Below, piece after piece: positions 15,317-24,695 of a DNA stretch of 64,000 nt. The stretch is from Bacillus sp. EB106-08-02-XG196 (GTDB lineage Bacteria > Bacillota > Bacilli > Bacillales > Cytobacillaceae), in assembly GCF_013396335.1 (NCBI RefSeq), contig NZ_JABWSY010000003.1, positions 62,001 to 126,000 of the forward strand, read 5' to 3'. The notes under the pieces are model-generated. The model did not search any database, was not told the DNA's origin, and saw only the letters and a program-made list of their open reading frames with translations. How positions within the stretch are numbered: the stretch's first letter is position 1; every line of letters starts with the position of its first letter. The position numbers were made by a program, and so were the translations under genes.

Positions 15317-16510
15317 ATGAATAAATGGAATAAGAATATGGACTCTATTTACAATATTTCTGATGGATTATTAGTATCTAAAATTGCGGTTGTTGTTTGG
15401 ATATTTTTAATTTATATAGGGACAGTGGTACTTCAGTATATAGAAAAACCACTTTTTATCCAGAGTATCGTTTTTACCATTGCTATCTTAATTTATATAT
15501 TATTCTACTGGTACTCTCGTTTATTGACAGATAGAAGAAAGTGGGTTTACTTGCTCGCACAAGGCAGCCTATTATTTATATCATCTTTTCTTGTTCCACA
15601 TGGGTCTCCTATTATTATGGCAGGTCTGCTTCCACTTTTGGTATCTCAAAGTATTGCTATTTTTGAAAACAGTTTAAAAGTAATCATTGTATTTATTGGA
15701 GCTTATGCCTTATATTGTGTAGCGATCTGGCTAAATTATGGGTTAAAAGAATTGCCAGTATTCATCCTACTTTTCTTCTTTAATGTTACGATCGTTAATT
15801 TCTATACTGTCATTTACAATAGACAGGTTAACGCTAGGCTAAGGATGAAATATTATCTGCAAGAACTGGAAACAGCCCATCGAAAAGTTGAAGATCTGAC
15901 ACTTTCAAACGAAAGACAAAGGATGGCAAGAGATTTACATGATACTTTAGCACAAGGCCTGGCAGGTTTAATTATGCAGTTAGAGGCAGTTGATGCACAT
16001 CTGCAGCGTGGAAATACGAACCGGTCTCATGAAATCATACAACAATCTATGATACGGGCTAGAGAAACATTGAAAAATGCTAGGACAGCCATTGATGATT
16101 TAAGATCAGATTCTATTGAAGATACTGATTTTTATCGTGAAGTATTAAAAATGATAACAGATTTTAAAGAAACTGCTCTGATCGAGGTAAACGATCATAT
16201 CGAACCTATTAAACAATTATCTGCTTTAACAATGGAGCATAGTTTATATATCATTAGTGAGTGTCTAGCAAACGTCGCAAAGCATTCACAAGCAAAGATG
16301 GTGAACATAACCATAAAAAAGGTAAACAAATATTTAGTAATAGAATTAATCGATAATGGAATTGGATTTAAAATCAATTCCATTGGCAAACATTCGGGAA
16401 AATATGGCTTACTCGGTTTAAAAGAACGAGTTCGGTTAGTAGGAGGAAGGATAGAAATGAATAGTAATCCTGGCAAGGGAACAAAAATTTCTATCACAGT
16501 CCCTATTTAA
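15317..16510 (+). CDS. Sensor histidine kinase (HisKA_3/NarL-partner type)
   Basis: 397 aa from ATG 15317, preceded by AAAGGCGGTG. The first about 180 residues form roughly six membrane segments without a sizeable outside loop, suggesting membrane sensing. The kinase core has ARDLHDTLAQGLAG with phospho-acceptor His208, the N box NVAKHSQA, DNGIGF and GLLGLKERVRLVGG. It pairs with the response regulator 18 nt downstream. Architecture resembles DesK/LnrJ/YhcY-type kinases that sense membrane state or membrane-active compounds. The signal is unknown. Confidence 0.92.
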   Translation: MNKWNKNMDSIYNISDGLLVSKIAVVVWIFLIYIGTVVLQYIEKPLFIQSIVFTIAILIYILFYWYSRLLTDRRKWVYLLAQGSLLFISSFLVPHGSPIIMAGLLPLLVSQSIAIFENSLKVIIVFIGAYALYCVAIWLNYGLKELPVFILLFFFNVTIVNFYTVIYNRQVNARLRMKYYLQELETAHRKVEDLTLSNERQRMARDLHDTLAQGLAGLIMQLEAVDAHLQRGNTNRSHEIIQQSMIRARETLKNARTAIDDLRSDSIEDTDFYREVLKMITDFKETALIEVNDHIEPIKQLSALTMEHSLYIISECLANVAKHSQAKMVNITIKKVNKYLVIELIDNGIGFKINSIGKHSGKYGLLGLKERVRLVGGRIEMNSNPGKGTKISITVPI

Positions 16511-16528
16511 AAGGAAGGAGCCCATAAA

Positions 16529-17179
16529 GTGCAAAAGAATAAAGTGTTAATCGTTGATGACCATTTGGTTGTTCGTGAAGGACTAAAATTAATCTTGGAA
16601 ACAAATGAAAGATTTGAAATAATAGGTGAGGCTGAAAATGGGGAAGTAGCACTAAAGTTCCTTGAAACTCAAAAACCGGATGTGATATTACTGGATTTAA
16701 ATATGCCCACTTTGAACGGATTGGATACAATAAAAGCGTTAAATGACCGAGAAATCTCGATACCCATTATTATTTTAACAACCTATAATGAAGATGAATT
16801 AATGATTAAGGGGTTGGAGCTAGGGGCAAAAGGGTACTTATTGAAGGATACGGGCCGGGAAGATCTATTTCGGACGATTGAATCTGCAATCAGGGGAGCA
16901 ACATTACTACAACCAGAAATCATGGCCAAACTACTTGGTGCTAAAGAGAAGAAATCTAAGGTTTTAACTCCCTTTGAAGCAACTAAACTAACTGAAAAGG
17001 AACTGTTTATTTTACAAGCAACAGCCAAAGGTTATCGAAATAAAGACATAGCCTTTGATATGGGAATTGCCGAACGGACGGTTAAGGCACATTTAACTAA
17101 TATTTACAATAAACTAGGTGTCAACACTAGAACAGAAGCCGTTGCGGTCGCACTAGAAAGTGGAATGATACATCTATAA
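16529..17179 (+). CDS. NarL/LuxR family response regulator
   Basis: 216 aa with a GTG start at 16529 nine nt after GGAG. The receiver domain has VDDH near the start, phospho-acceptor Asp56 (LLDLNMP) and the LKDTG loop. The C-terminus is a LuxR helix-turn-helix (LTEKELFILQATAKGYRNKDIAFDMGIAERTVKAHL). It is partner to the kinase upstream. A plausible self-target is the inverted repeat at 15254-15271. Confidence 0.93.
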   Translation: MQKNKVLIVDDHLVVREGLKLILETNERFEIIGEAENGEVALKFLETQKPDVILLDLNMPTLNGLDTIKALNDREISIPIIILTTYNEDELMIKGLELGAKGYLLKDTGREDLFRTIESAIRGATLLQPEIMAKLLGAKEKKSKVLTPFEATKLTEKELFILQATAKGYRNKDIAFDMGIAERTVKAHLTNIYNKLGVNTRTEAVAVALESGMIHL

Positions 17180-17190
17180 TTGACCAGTCA

Positions 17191-17225
17191 GGGCTGAACC
17201 AAAATAAGACAGCCCAAAAATTTTT
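17191..17225 (+). terminator. Terminator after the response regulator
   Basis: GGGCTG (17191-17196) pairs with CAGCCC (17210-17215), followed by AAAAA and TTTTT. Confidence 0.5.
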
Positions 17226-17268
17226 GAATATAGGGGATACCCCATAACAATTTATGTCTTATGTCAGG

Positions 17269-17436
17269 TTAATTTTCTATCAGATGATGTTTTTCTCTAT
17301 ATTGTTTTGGAGTTATTCCTAAATGTTATTTAAACACTTTTGTAAAGTAACTTTGGTCGGTGAAGTTGAGCAATGAACATATCTCGGAAATTGGTGTTTT
17401 ACTGTATGTTATTAACTTTTTGGCTTCGTCAATATG
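17269..17436 (-). pseudogene. AraC-type regulator C-terminal relic with in-frame stop
   Basis: The minus strand reads HIDEAKKLITYSKTPISEIC, then SLLNFTDQSYFTKVFK, a TAA stop, then HLGITPKQYREKHHLIEN and TAA. This is nearly the last 55 residues of the regulators at 19309-20562 and 37015-38256 (VFKK.xGITPxQxRERHHL). The stop replaces a lysine (AAA to TAA), and similarity ends abruptly at the N-terminal side. It faces away from the MFS gene exactly as the two intact regulators face away from their targets. Confidence 0.85.
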
Positions 17437-17505
17437 AGAGTTTAAGAGAGTGTATAACTTTAAATAGTAAGTTTGAAAATGCATCATACTGGACTCTAAA
17501 TTAAG

Positions 17506-17543
17506 AAATGCCCGAGTAAAGAAATATTTCTCGGGCATTTTTT
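17506..17543 (+). terminator. Rho-independent terminator
   Basis: AAATGCCCGAG (17506-17516) pairs perfectly with CTCGGGCATTT (17530-17540), then more T residues. It separates the relic from the MFS promoter. Confidence 0.75.
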
Positions 17544-17597
17544 ATGTTTTGGAGTAAGCCTGAAATTAGTATATTTCAGATACCTTTTTTCTCTAAA

Positions 17598-17650
17598 ATA
17601 CTAAAATAAAAACTAAAATACAATAATTGATCATGATGAAATGCTATTCT
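17598..17650 (+). promoter_or_regulatory. Tandem activator element 1 and promoter (MFS exporter)
   Basis: Half-sites TACTAAAATA and AACTAAAATACAATA with the conserved C at 17601 and 17613 (12 bp apart); TATTCT at 17645 starts 32 bp after the second C. It is 100 bp before the MFS gene and beside the AraC relic. Confidence 0.72.
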
Positions 17651-17752
17651 ATTCGAAAAGTATAAAAAGTATTGAAGTGAAAACCCGGACTTTACGTATT
17701 ATCTACACATCTATTACGAAAAGTCCTATAAATGTAGAGAGAAGGTTGTGTT

Positions 17753-19192
17753 ATGGATTATAGACAAGGTAAAGTCCTTGCGAACGAAATTAATAAAAAG
17801 CCTCTTATGCTGGTCTTAATTTCAGGTGCTTTTGTGGCGGTTTTAAATCAAACCATATTAACTACAGCATTACCTGATATTATGAAAGATTTAAACCTGA
17901 ATGCCAGTGTAGCTCAGTGGTTACAGTCTATTTTCTTACTGGTAAATGGCATTATGATACCAATCACTGCTTTTTTAATTGAACGATTTACAACCAGAGG
18001 ATTGTTTCTAACGGCGATGGGACTGTTAGCCATAGGGACTTTGATTGGTTCTGTTTCACCTAATTTCGCTTTCTTAATGCTTGGAAGGATTCTTCAAGCA
18101 GCAGGTGCAGGTATTATTATGCCCTTAATGCAAACAATTGTATTTCTAGTTTTTCCTCTTGAAAAACGTGGAACAGCAATGGGTCTGTTTGGATTGGTTA
18201 TAGCTTTTGCTCCAGCGATAGGTCCAACTTTATCAGGTTGGCTCGTAGATCATTTTGATTGGAGAAGTTTATTTTATATCCTTTTGCCGTTTATTTTGAG
18301 TAATTTAATAGTTGCCTTTTTTATTTTGAAAAATGTAACAATACAAAAGTTCTCTAAAATTGATATTTTGTCTATTGTATATTCTACACTTGGTTTTGGC
18401 GGGATATTGTATGCTTTCAGCACAGCTGGCGGAAGTGGATGGAGCAGTGTACAAGTTATTGTATCAATGCTGGTTGGCGCTGCTTGTCTAGCATTGTTCA
18501 TTATACGCCAGGTAAAAATAGATCACCCTATCTTACGTTTTAGTGTATTTAATTACAGGGTGTTCACTGTCACTACAATTCTTGGAATGATCGTTTTTTT
18601 GTCCCTAATTGGCGGATCCGTTATACTGCCGATTTATATGCAAAATATGTTGAAGTTTACGGCATTTGAATCTGGATTAATTCTGTTACCAGGTGCAATT
18701 GTTATGGGGATTATGAGCCCTGTTACAGGCAGACTTTTTGATAAATTTGGTGCAAGATGGCTATCAATTATAGGTTTAATCATATTGGTCATAACTACAT
18801 TTATGCTAAGTAATTTAACCCAGAACACAACGTTCATTTACTTAGCAGTTGTTAATGCGATAAGAATGTTTGCTGTTTCGATGGTATTAATGCCGGTTAC
18901 AACAGCTGGATTAAATGAACTGCCACCCGAATTAATAGCACATGGTACAGCAATGAATAATACAATGCGACAAGTAGCGGGAGCAGTAGGAACAGCGGTA
19001 CTTGTCACTGTAATGACAAATTATTCAGTGCCTGCAGCAGGTGTTAGTGGATTAATCCGTGGTGTAAATATATCGTTTGTTTTTGCAGGTATTATCGCTT
19101 CAATCGGTCTGTTACTTTCTTTTTTAATAAAAGCCAAACAGCCTAAAGTAGAATCCTTCAAAGTTACCAGTTTGGCGAACGAGAACAAATAA
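17753..19192 (+). CDS. DHA2 family drug:proton antiporter, LmrB-like
   Basis: 479 aa, ATG at 17753 behind GAAGG. A 14-helix major facilitator with the DHA2 signatures GAFVAVLNQTILTTALPDIM (helix 1), LGRILQAAGAGIIMPL and AFAPAIGPTLSGWLVDHFDWR. Sequence and length are close to Bacillus LmrB, an exporter linked to lincomycin resistance. It expels lipophilic compounds at the membrane. It is preceded by promoter element 1, so it probably belongs to the AraC regulon and may export a toxic substrate or aglycone rather than an antibiotic. Confidence 0.9.
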   Translation: MDYRQGKVLANEINKKPLMLVLISGAFVAVLNQTILTTALPDIMKDLNLNASVAQWLQSIFLLVNGIMIPITAFLIERFTTRGLFLTAMGLLAIGTLIGSVSPNFAFLMLGRILQAAGAGIIMPLMQTIVFLVFPLEKRGTAMGLFGLVIAFAPAIGPTLSGWLVDHFDWRSLFYILLPFILSNLIVAFFILKNVTIQKFSKIDILSIVYSTLGFGGILYAFSTAGGSGWSSVQVIVSMLVGAACLALFIIRQVKIDHPILRFSVFNYRVFTVTTILGMIVFLSLIGGSVILPIYMQNMLKFTAFESGLILLPGAIVMGIMSPVTGRLFDKFGARWLSIIGLIILVITTFMLSNLTQNTTFIYLAVVNAIRMFAVSMVLMPVTTAGLNELPPELIAHGTAMNNTMRQVAGAVGTAVLVTVMTNYSVPAAGVSGLIRGVNISFVFAGIIASIGLLLSFLIKAKQPKVESFKVTSLANENK

Positions 19193-19214
19193 AATTATAT
19201 CTCTTTTACAAAGT

Positions 19215-19265
19215 AGCAGGTTAGTAACGCTTATATTATATGCGGTATTAACCTGCTTTTTTTTT
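19215..19265. terminator. Terminator between convergent MFS and AraC genes
   Basis: AGCAGGTTA (19215-19223) pairs with TAACCTGCT (19249-19257) and is followed by a long T run. Confidence 0.75.
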
Positions 19266-19308
19266 GTCATAGTAGTATTTTGCGTTAAGATCAATTCACA
19301 CTGGATCT

Positions 19309-20562
19309 TCATTTATCTATTAGATGGTGTCTTTCTCTGAATTGCATAGGAGTGATTCCACAAGTTTTTTTGAAAACTCTTGTAAAATAACTTTGATCGT
19401 TAAATTGTAATAATGCAGCTATTTCTGATATTGAGGTTTTACTGTAAATGAGCAATTTTTTTGCTTCGTCAATTCTAGTTTGCTGAATATAATCACTGAC
19501 AGAAATGCCAGTCTCACGTTTAAATAATATAGACAAGTACTTTGGGCTCAGGTCAACCTTTTCGGCTATATCATCATGGTTTATCTTTTGATAAATATGC
19601 TTATAAATATAGTCTTTACAAATGATGATCGTTTGGGAATATTTTTCATCATTTATTTGTTTTACATTCTTGGTAAATGTAGTAAGAACTTCTCTTGCTA
19701 CTCCCTTAACTTCATCTAATCGTTGCATATCCTCTAGATTTTGAATAAAACTATCATGTAAACAAAAAGCTAATTCTTCATTTAGGCCACCTTCAATAGC
19801 TGCCCGTGATACTAAAGTTATGAGAGAAATAATATGGTTTTTGAGTGAGCGAATATAGCTTGATTTTGATAAAATACTTACAACCTCTTCTTCTTTCCTT
19901 AGGGAAGCGACCTTTTTTAAGTCCTCTACCCTTCCTTCTTTTACGATTTGTAAGATTTTCTTTTCAAATAAATTGTCACGACGAATTACTTTGGATTTCA
20001 TATTTTCAAAAACGTCAAAGTGCACTTTTTCCATTAACTTGCTAGTATTTGCAGATACGGAATTCTCATTAACAAATTGAGGAGAAATTAGTTCGTTATT
20101 AAATAAGTGATGGACAAAAATACTTACACTTTTTAGTTTCTCAGATTCTATAATAGGCAAAGTTTTGTAATACTTCATTACACTTTCACGTCTAAAAAAT
20201 GCATGGGTATCATTAATTAAGACATCAATCTTATCTTCAGATAATGGATAAGAAAGAATGGGTCCAATTATTGCAGTTCCTTCGAAAATTTCATCATTCA
20301 CCACACTAATTAAGATGTATTTATCAAAATACGATGATTTCCTAATAACAGGAAAATGGAAATCCTTTCCGAACTGATAATCCAAATGTTTAAAGAAGTT
20401 CTCTTTTTCGTTAGATAATAAAGGATTCAAAACTTGATGATTTGGATCTTCATATATTACATTTCCGTTTGGGTCAATAAAGAAAATCGATAAATTTAAA
20501 ATATCTACAATAAGTTTACATTTATTTCTAATATTTTCGGTGTTAGCGCACAAATGTATCAT
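19309..20562 (-). CDS. AraC family regulator with N-terminal sensor domain (paralog A)
   Basis: 417 aa from ATG 20562; TTG 20568 two codons upstream is also possible, and no strong ribosome site decides. The N-terminal half (IFFIDPNGNVIYED ... EGTAIIGPILSYPL) is a PAS/GAF-like sensor I cannot name with certainty. The middle is helical. The last about 100 residues form the AraC DNA-binding domain (DDIAEKVDLSPKYLSILFKRE ... EIAALLQFNDQSYFTRVFKK). It is very similar to the protein at 37015-38256 and to the relic at 17269. It is divergent from the Gfo/Idh operon, with tandem element 2 between, so it is the prime candidate to bind that element. Confidence 0.88.
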   Translation of the reverse strand: MIHLCANTENIRNKCKLIVDILNLSIFFIDPNGNVIYEDPNHQVLNPLLSNEKENFFKHLDYQFGKDFHFPVIRKSSYFDKYILISVVNDEIFEGTAIIGPILSYPLSEDKIDVLINDTHAFFRRESVMKYYKTLPIIESEKLKSVSIFVHHLFNNELISPQFVNENSVSANTSKLMEKVHFDVFENMKSKVIRRDNLFEKKILQIVKEGRVEDLKKVASLRKEEEVVSILSKSSYIRSLKNHIISLITLVSRAAIEGGLNEELAFCLHDSFIQNLEDMQRLDEVKGVAREVLTTFTKNVKQINDEKYSQTIIICKDYIYKHIYQKINHDDIAEKVDLSPKYLSILFKRETGISVSDYIQQTRIDEAKKLLIYSKTSISEIAALLQFNDQSYFTRVFKKTCGITPMQFRERHHLIDK

Positions 20563-20630
20563 CCCCAATAAAAGACATAATTCCCTATTAAATTAGAATT
20601 TTAATAAATTTCTAAAACTTTATTCTTATA

Positions 20631-20683
20631 TTAAAAAAAAAAGTACTAGAATGCAATAAGGGTTTTTAGAATTGGTTTATTCT
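20631..20683 (+). promoter_or_regulatory. Tandem activator element 2 and promoter (Gfo/Idh operon)
   Basis: The second half-site is GTACTAGAATGCAATA with its conserved C at 20646. The first half-site 12 bp earlier is TTAAAAAA (C replaced by A). TATTCT begins at 20678, 32 bp after the C. It lies in the divergent gap between the paralog A regulator and the Gfo/Idh gene. Confidence 0.7.
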
Positions 20684-20688
20684 ATATT

Positions 20689-20702
20689 TGAAAGTGCTTC
20701 CA
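20689..20702 (+). promoter_or_regulatory. Putative CcpA cre site
   Basis: TGAAAGTGCTTCCA differs from the TGWAARCGYTWNCW cre consensus at one position. It lies right at the start of transcription predicted from element 2, where CcpA binding would block initiation. Confidence 0.55.
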
Positions 20703-20830
20703 CCTTACACTTGAAAAGTTGAGAGGTAATTATTAGGAGTGGCGGTAAGCGAGTACAAGCCTATATATGTGGAAGCATTATCAAGCGATGGCAGAGTTTT
20801 TAGAAACGATTGAAAGTGAGGAAAGTCAGC

Positions 20831-21991
20831 ATGGCAAATGTAAGATTAGGAGTTATCGGTTTAGGTGTACAAGGCGGAGCGTATTCTGGGTTTTTAACAG
20901 AAGGTAAAGTTAAGAATATGGTGCTGGGAGCTATTTGTGATAACGATCCTGCTAAAAAACAGCTGGCAGAGGAAAAGTATCCTGGCGTTCCTTTTTATGA
21001 CAACTATATTGAAATGCTTGAAAGCGGTGATGTAGATGCAATCGTGACATGTGTTCCCCATTATCTACATCCTGAAATGGGCATTGAAGCAATAAAAAGA
21101 AACATTCATGCATTGGTGGAAAAGCCTGCTGGCGTTTACACAAAACAAGTTAAAGAATTAAATGATCTTGCAGCGGCCAAACCTGAAGTAAAGTTTGGCA
21201 TTATGTTCAACCAACGGACAAATCCGCTTTATCAAAAAGTAAAAGAAATTATTGACAATGGTGAAATTGGTACGATTCGTCGTACGAACTGGATGATTAC
21301 AACTTGGTGGAGATCACAGGGTTACTATGATCAAAGTGAATGGAGAGCAACCTGGGGCGGGGAAGGCGGCGGTGTGCTTGTAAACCAAGCACCACACCAA
21401 ATTGACTTATTACAGTGGATTTGCGGAATGCCGAAAAAAGTATATTCGAATGTAAAATTTGGTTACCAAAGGGATATTGTAGTTGAAGACGAAGTAACCG
21501 CAGTTCTTGATTATGGCAACGGTGCAACTGGGGTATTTATCACATGCACACATGACATAATCGGAACAGACCGCTTTGAAATTTTGGGAGACAAAGGGAA
21601 AATTGTCGTTGACGGCAGTAAGAAAGTTAGTATCAAACGTTTAGTAAAACCAGAGAATGAAATGAGTTTAACCATGGATATACGGGATGTGATGAGAAGT
21701 GTCATGGGCGGTAATCCAGGTGAAATATACTCTGAAGAAGTAATAGAGTTTAACAGCGTATGGGGCGCTCAGCATATTTCCGTCATGGAAAACTTTGCAG
21801 CGGCGATTCTAGAAGATACCCCTTTATTAGCTCCTGGCAGCGATGGTATTAACGGTGTAGCATTAGCCAATGCGATACATCTATCAAGCTGGCTAGGTAA
21901 AGAAGTAGAATTACCTTTTGATGAAGAATTATTCTTAACCGAACTAAATAAAAGAATTGCTGAAGAAAATAAATACCCTGTAAAACAATAA
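20831..21991 (+). CDS. Gfo/Idh/MocA family sugar dehydrogenase
   Basis: 386 aa from ATG 20831, 10 nt after GAGG; the frame is open 7 codons upstream. N-terminal Rossmann fold (LGVIGLGVQGGAYSG) with EKPAGVYTKQ as the EKP motif. The C-terminal alpha/beta domain has GGGVLVNQAPHQIDLLQW, which holds the usual catalytic Asp/His-containing helix (QIDL). It oxidises a sugar or sugar acid with NAD(P). It is first in an operon with a TIM-barrel isomerase and a sugar symporter. That pairing also occurs in inositol-like and 3-keto-sugar pathways, so the substrate is open. Confidence 0.9.
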   Translation: MANVRLGVIGLGVQGGAYSGFLTEGKVKNMVLGAICDNDPAKKQLAEEKYPGVPFYDNYIEMLESGDVDAIVTCVPHYLHPEMGIEAIKRNIHALVEKPAGVYTKQVKELNDLAAAKPEVKFGIMFNQRTNPLYQKVKEIIDNGEIGTIRRTNWMITTWWRSQGYYDQSEWRATWGGEGGGVLVNQAPHQIDLLQWICGMPKKVYSNVKFGYQRDIVVEDEVTAVLDYGNGATGVFITCTHDIIGTDRFEILGDKGKIVVDGSKKVSIKRLVKPENEMSLTMDIRDVMRSVMGGNPGEIYSEEVIEFNSVWGAQHISVMENFAAAILEDTPLLAPGSDGINGVALANAIHLSSWLGKEVELPFDEELFLTELNKRIAEENKYPVKQ

Positions 21992-22033
21992 TTAAATTCA
22001 TTCAAAACGCACTTAGGGGTGGAGGAATAGGAA

Positions 22034-22897
22034 ATGAAAAAGGGCAAAATTGGCGTACAAATGATGATGCTAAAAAGCAAAGTAGATGAACTTGGTGTTT
22101 ATGAAACCATGAGAAAATTACATGAACTAGGTTTTGGAGCTGTAGAGGTTTCACAAATTCCTATGACGGTTGAAAATGTTGCTGAGCTTAAAAGGGCAAG
22201 TAAGGACTTTGATATAAAAATAGCCGCGCTAACTGCCGGGGTTGATCCAGTATATCCGGGTGCTCCAGGTGAAACATTAACCACTGATTTTGAAAAGATT
22301 GTAAACGATTGTAAGACATTAAACTGCAATTTTTTACGAATTGGTATGGTACCGTTTTCGGCTATTGGCCGCAAAGATAAAATTATGGAATTTGTCAAAA
22401 AAGCTGAATCAGTAGCAGAAAAATTAGCAGAGCATGGAATTGACCTTTATTATCATAATCATCATGTCGAATTCCAAAAATATGATGGTGAATACTTATT
22501 AGATATTATTAAGAATAATACCTCGAAAATTGGTTTCGAAATAGATGTTCACTGGGTTCATCGTGGAGGTTTAGACCCAGTCGAGGTAATCAAAAAATTC
22601 GAAGGTCGGGTAGCATTGATTCACTTAAAGGACTACCGTATTGGGCAGTTTGATTACAGAGTGTTAGAGGGCGGGTTCGACCGAAGTAAATTCAATCAAG
22701 CATTCCATGGTGTCATTGAATTCGCCGAGCTTGGTGAGGGAAGCCTTAACCTTAAAGGTATTATTGAAGCCGGCCTTGCCAGCGGATCACAGTACTTCCT
22801 AATCGAGCAGGATGATGTCTATGGCAGAGATCCGTTTGATTGCTTAAAAACATCAGCAGATTATTTAAGAAAACTTGGATATGCAGAATGGTTCTAA
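22034..22897 (+). CDS. Sugar phosphate isomerase/epimerase family TIM-barrel protein
   Basis: 287 aa, ATG at 22034 behind GGAGGAATAG. It matches the xylose isomerase-like/AP endonuclease 2 barrel. Metal-ligand strands are visible: YYHNHHVEF, EIDVHWVHRGG (Glu/Asp and His) and ALIHLKDYR, with LGEGSLNLKGII and FLIEQDD at the end. Members isomerise, epimerise, dehydrate or cleave keto sugars with a divalent metal. It lies 42 nt after the dehydrogenase, suggesting it acts on its keto product. Confidence 0.88.
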   Translation: MKKGKIGVQMMMLKSKVDELGVYETMRKLHELGFGAVEVSQIPMTVENVAELKRASKDFDIKIAALTAGVDPVYPGAPGETLTTDFEKIVNDCKTLNCNFLRIGMVPFSAIGRKDKIMEFVKKAESVAEKLAEHGIDLYYHNHHVEFQKYDGEYLLDIIKNNTSKIGFEIDVHWVHRGGLDPVEVIKKFEGRVALIHLKDYRIGQFDYRVLEGGFDRSKFNQAFHGVIEFAELGEGSLNLKGIIEAGLASGSQYFLIEQDDVYGRDPFDCLKTSADYLRKLGYAEWF

Positions 22898-23003
22898 AAT
22901 AATCTATAGTTACTTAGTTTACTAATCTAATTTATTAAATGTCTTGGTTATTATATATTTTTTTAAAGAGTAGAAACGTTTTATTTTTAAGGGGGTTAAT
23001 AAT

Positions 23004-24494
23004 ATGTCAAATGTTACACTAAACGGTGGTCAATCATACAACACAGCAAAGCTATGGCAAATTGCCTTATTTTCTTTAAATAACAGTTCTACGAATCTCC
23101 ATATGCTTATTTTAACCTTTGTTACGTATTACGCAACAGGGATTGCAGGACTTGCTGTTATGGTAGTAAGTTCGCTATTAATGGCAGCACGGTTATTCGA
23201 CGGCGTAATCGATCCCGCGATTGGCTATATTATTGATAAAACAGAGGGGAAATTTGGAAAATATTCACCGTTGATTGTAATAGGAAACATTATTTCGGCA
23301 GGAAGTATTCTTGTGATTTACAGTGTCACTCATAATCTGCCAGAATCCATGCAGTTTCTGTTCTTTACAGCTATGTTAATTATCAACAAAATTGGTTATT
23401 CACTACAAACTAGTGTTACGAAGGCAGCCCAAACGGTCTTAACTAATAATCCAAAACAGAGGCCTTTGTATGCGATTTTTGATGGAATCTTTAATGCTGT
23501 ATTTTTTGTTGGTGGTCATCTTTACGTTTCAGCTTTTCTGGTTAAAAAACATGGTGGCTTTACTCTTTCTGTATTTACTGAATTAAGCTTTTATGGACTT
23601 ATTCTCTCAGCAATATTAGCGGTATTGGCAATCATAGGAATTTGGTCAAAAGATAAAAAAGAATATTATGGTTTGGGAGAAGAAGGGACAAAAACCACTT
23701 TACGTGAATATTGGGGCGTAGTTAAAGGAAATAGACCGTTGCAAATGCTTTCGATTTCCGCGGCTTTTGACAAACTGGGATTAACTATTGCTAGCTATTC
23801 TGTCGTCGGTGTTATGTTGTACGGTATTTTATTAGGGGATTATTCTTTAAGCGGTAAAATAGGCCTTATAACCTTAGTACCTGGAATAGTAATTACCTTT
23901 GCAGCAGTCGGAATCGCAAGAAAGACCGGTTTAAGAAAGTCCTATATTATGTCAGCATGGGTAGGGGTGCTTTCCTTCCTGGGATTAATTGCTCTATTCT
24001 TGTTAATCGATGATCCATCATCTATTTCACTATCGAATATAGGAGCAACAACTATATTATTCCTAGTTTTAATGGCATTAGCAACCGGTTTTTCAAGGAT
24101 TCCAACAACACTGGTTATTCCAATGATTGCGGATGTTTCTGATTATGAAACAAATAAATCTGGACGGTATGTACCAGGTATGATGGGCACAATTTTCTCG
24201 TTTATTGATCAGCTTGTTTCATCGTTAGCACCAACCATCGTTGGTATCATAGTTGGTATCATAGGCTACAAAGAAAAATTCCCTGAGGTTGGCGAAGCGC
24301 TAACAACACCTTTATACGTTGTAACATTATTGTTAGCATTCGGTTTACCTGCTGTTTGTTTATTGGTATCTATTACTACTATGAAGTTTTATAAACTGAA
24401 TGCAGAGAAAATGGAAGATATTCAAAAGGGAATTGCTGAAGTAAAAACGAGAGCAAAAAAAGAAAATATAGAAATACATGAAAACCTGAATTAA
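23004..24494 (+). CDS. GPH family sugar:cation symporter (MelB/UidB type)
   Basis: 496 aa, ATG at 23004 behind AAGGGGG. Twelve hydrophobic segments with the GPH hallmarks: AARLFDGVIDPAIGYIIDKT with the cation-site acids in helix 2, KFGKYSP in the following loop, and MIADVSDYETNKSGRY in the second half. Such symporters import galactosides, xylosides or glucuronides with H+ or Na+. It ends the operon under element 2 and probably imports its substrate. Confidence 0.92.
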   Translation: MSNVTLNGGQSYNTAKLWQIALFSLNNSSTNLHMLILTFVTYYATGIAGLAVMVVSSLLMAARLFDGVIDPAIGYIIDKTEGKFGKYSPLIVIGNIISAGSILVIYSVTHNLPESMQFLFFTAMLIINKIGYSLQTSVTKAAQTVLTNNPKQRPLYAIFDGIFNAVFFVGGHLYVSAFLVKKHGGFTLSVFTELSFYGLILSAILAVLAIIGIWSKDKKEYYGLGEEGTKTTLREYWGVVKGNRPLQMLSISAAFDKLGLTIASYSVVGVMLYGILLGDYSLSGKIGLITLVPGIVITFAAVGIARKTGLRKSYIMSAWVGVLSFLGLIALFLLIDDPSSISLSNIGATTILFLVLMALATGFSRIPTTLVIPMIADVSDYETNKSGRYVPGMMGTIFSFIDQLVSSLAPTIVGIIVGIIGYKEKFPEVGEALTTPLYVVTLLLAFGLPAVCLLVSITTMKFYKLNAEKMEDIQKGIAEVKTRAKKENIEIHENLN

Positions 24495-24610
24495 AGCTAG
24501 GCTGGGTTAAAAATCGATTAAGGACAATATATAAACAATTTCCTTACTCTATTTTTCCTTGTTTAAAAGATTAAAATTCAAAGGGTATATTCATAGATAC
24601 TAATAAAATG

Positions 24611-24663
24611 TTAATAAAAAAAGTACTAAACTACAATATTTGATGGCGTTTAAAAATTATCAT
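24611..24663 (+). promoter_or_regulatory. Tandem activator element 3 and promoter (SDR-GH2-ROK operon)
   Basis: The second half-site is GTACTAAACTACAATA with its C at 24626. The first is TTAATAAAA 12 bp earlier (one mismatch). TATCAT begins at 24658, again 32 bp after the C, leaving a 26-nt leader to the SDR start. Confidence 0.72.
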
Positions 24664-24695
24664 AAAAGGTAGGTTAAGTTAATAGGAGGGGTTTA

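Larger units (their letters stand above)
17180..17752. other. Intergenic region with regulator relic and promoter element
   Basis: It carries a terminator (17191-17225), a decayed AraC C-terminus on the minus strand (17269-17436), a second terminator (17506-17543) and the first of seven tandem promoter elements (17598-17650). Confidence 0.7.

Noticed and set aside
17233..17243. GGGGATACCCC palindrome after the response regulator gene
   Set aside because: Short, single, and not similar enough to the 15254-15271 repeat to be called the same operator.
22034..22897. Naming the TIM-barrel protein as a C-glycoside deglycosidase subunit
   Set aside because: The small partner subunit is not encoded nearby and the family is too broad to name from sequence alone.
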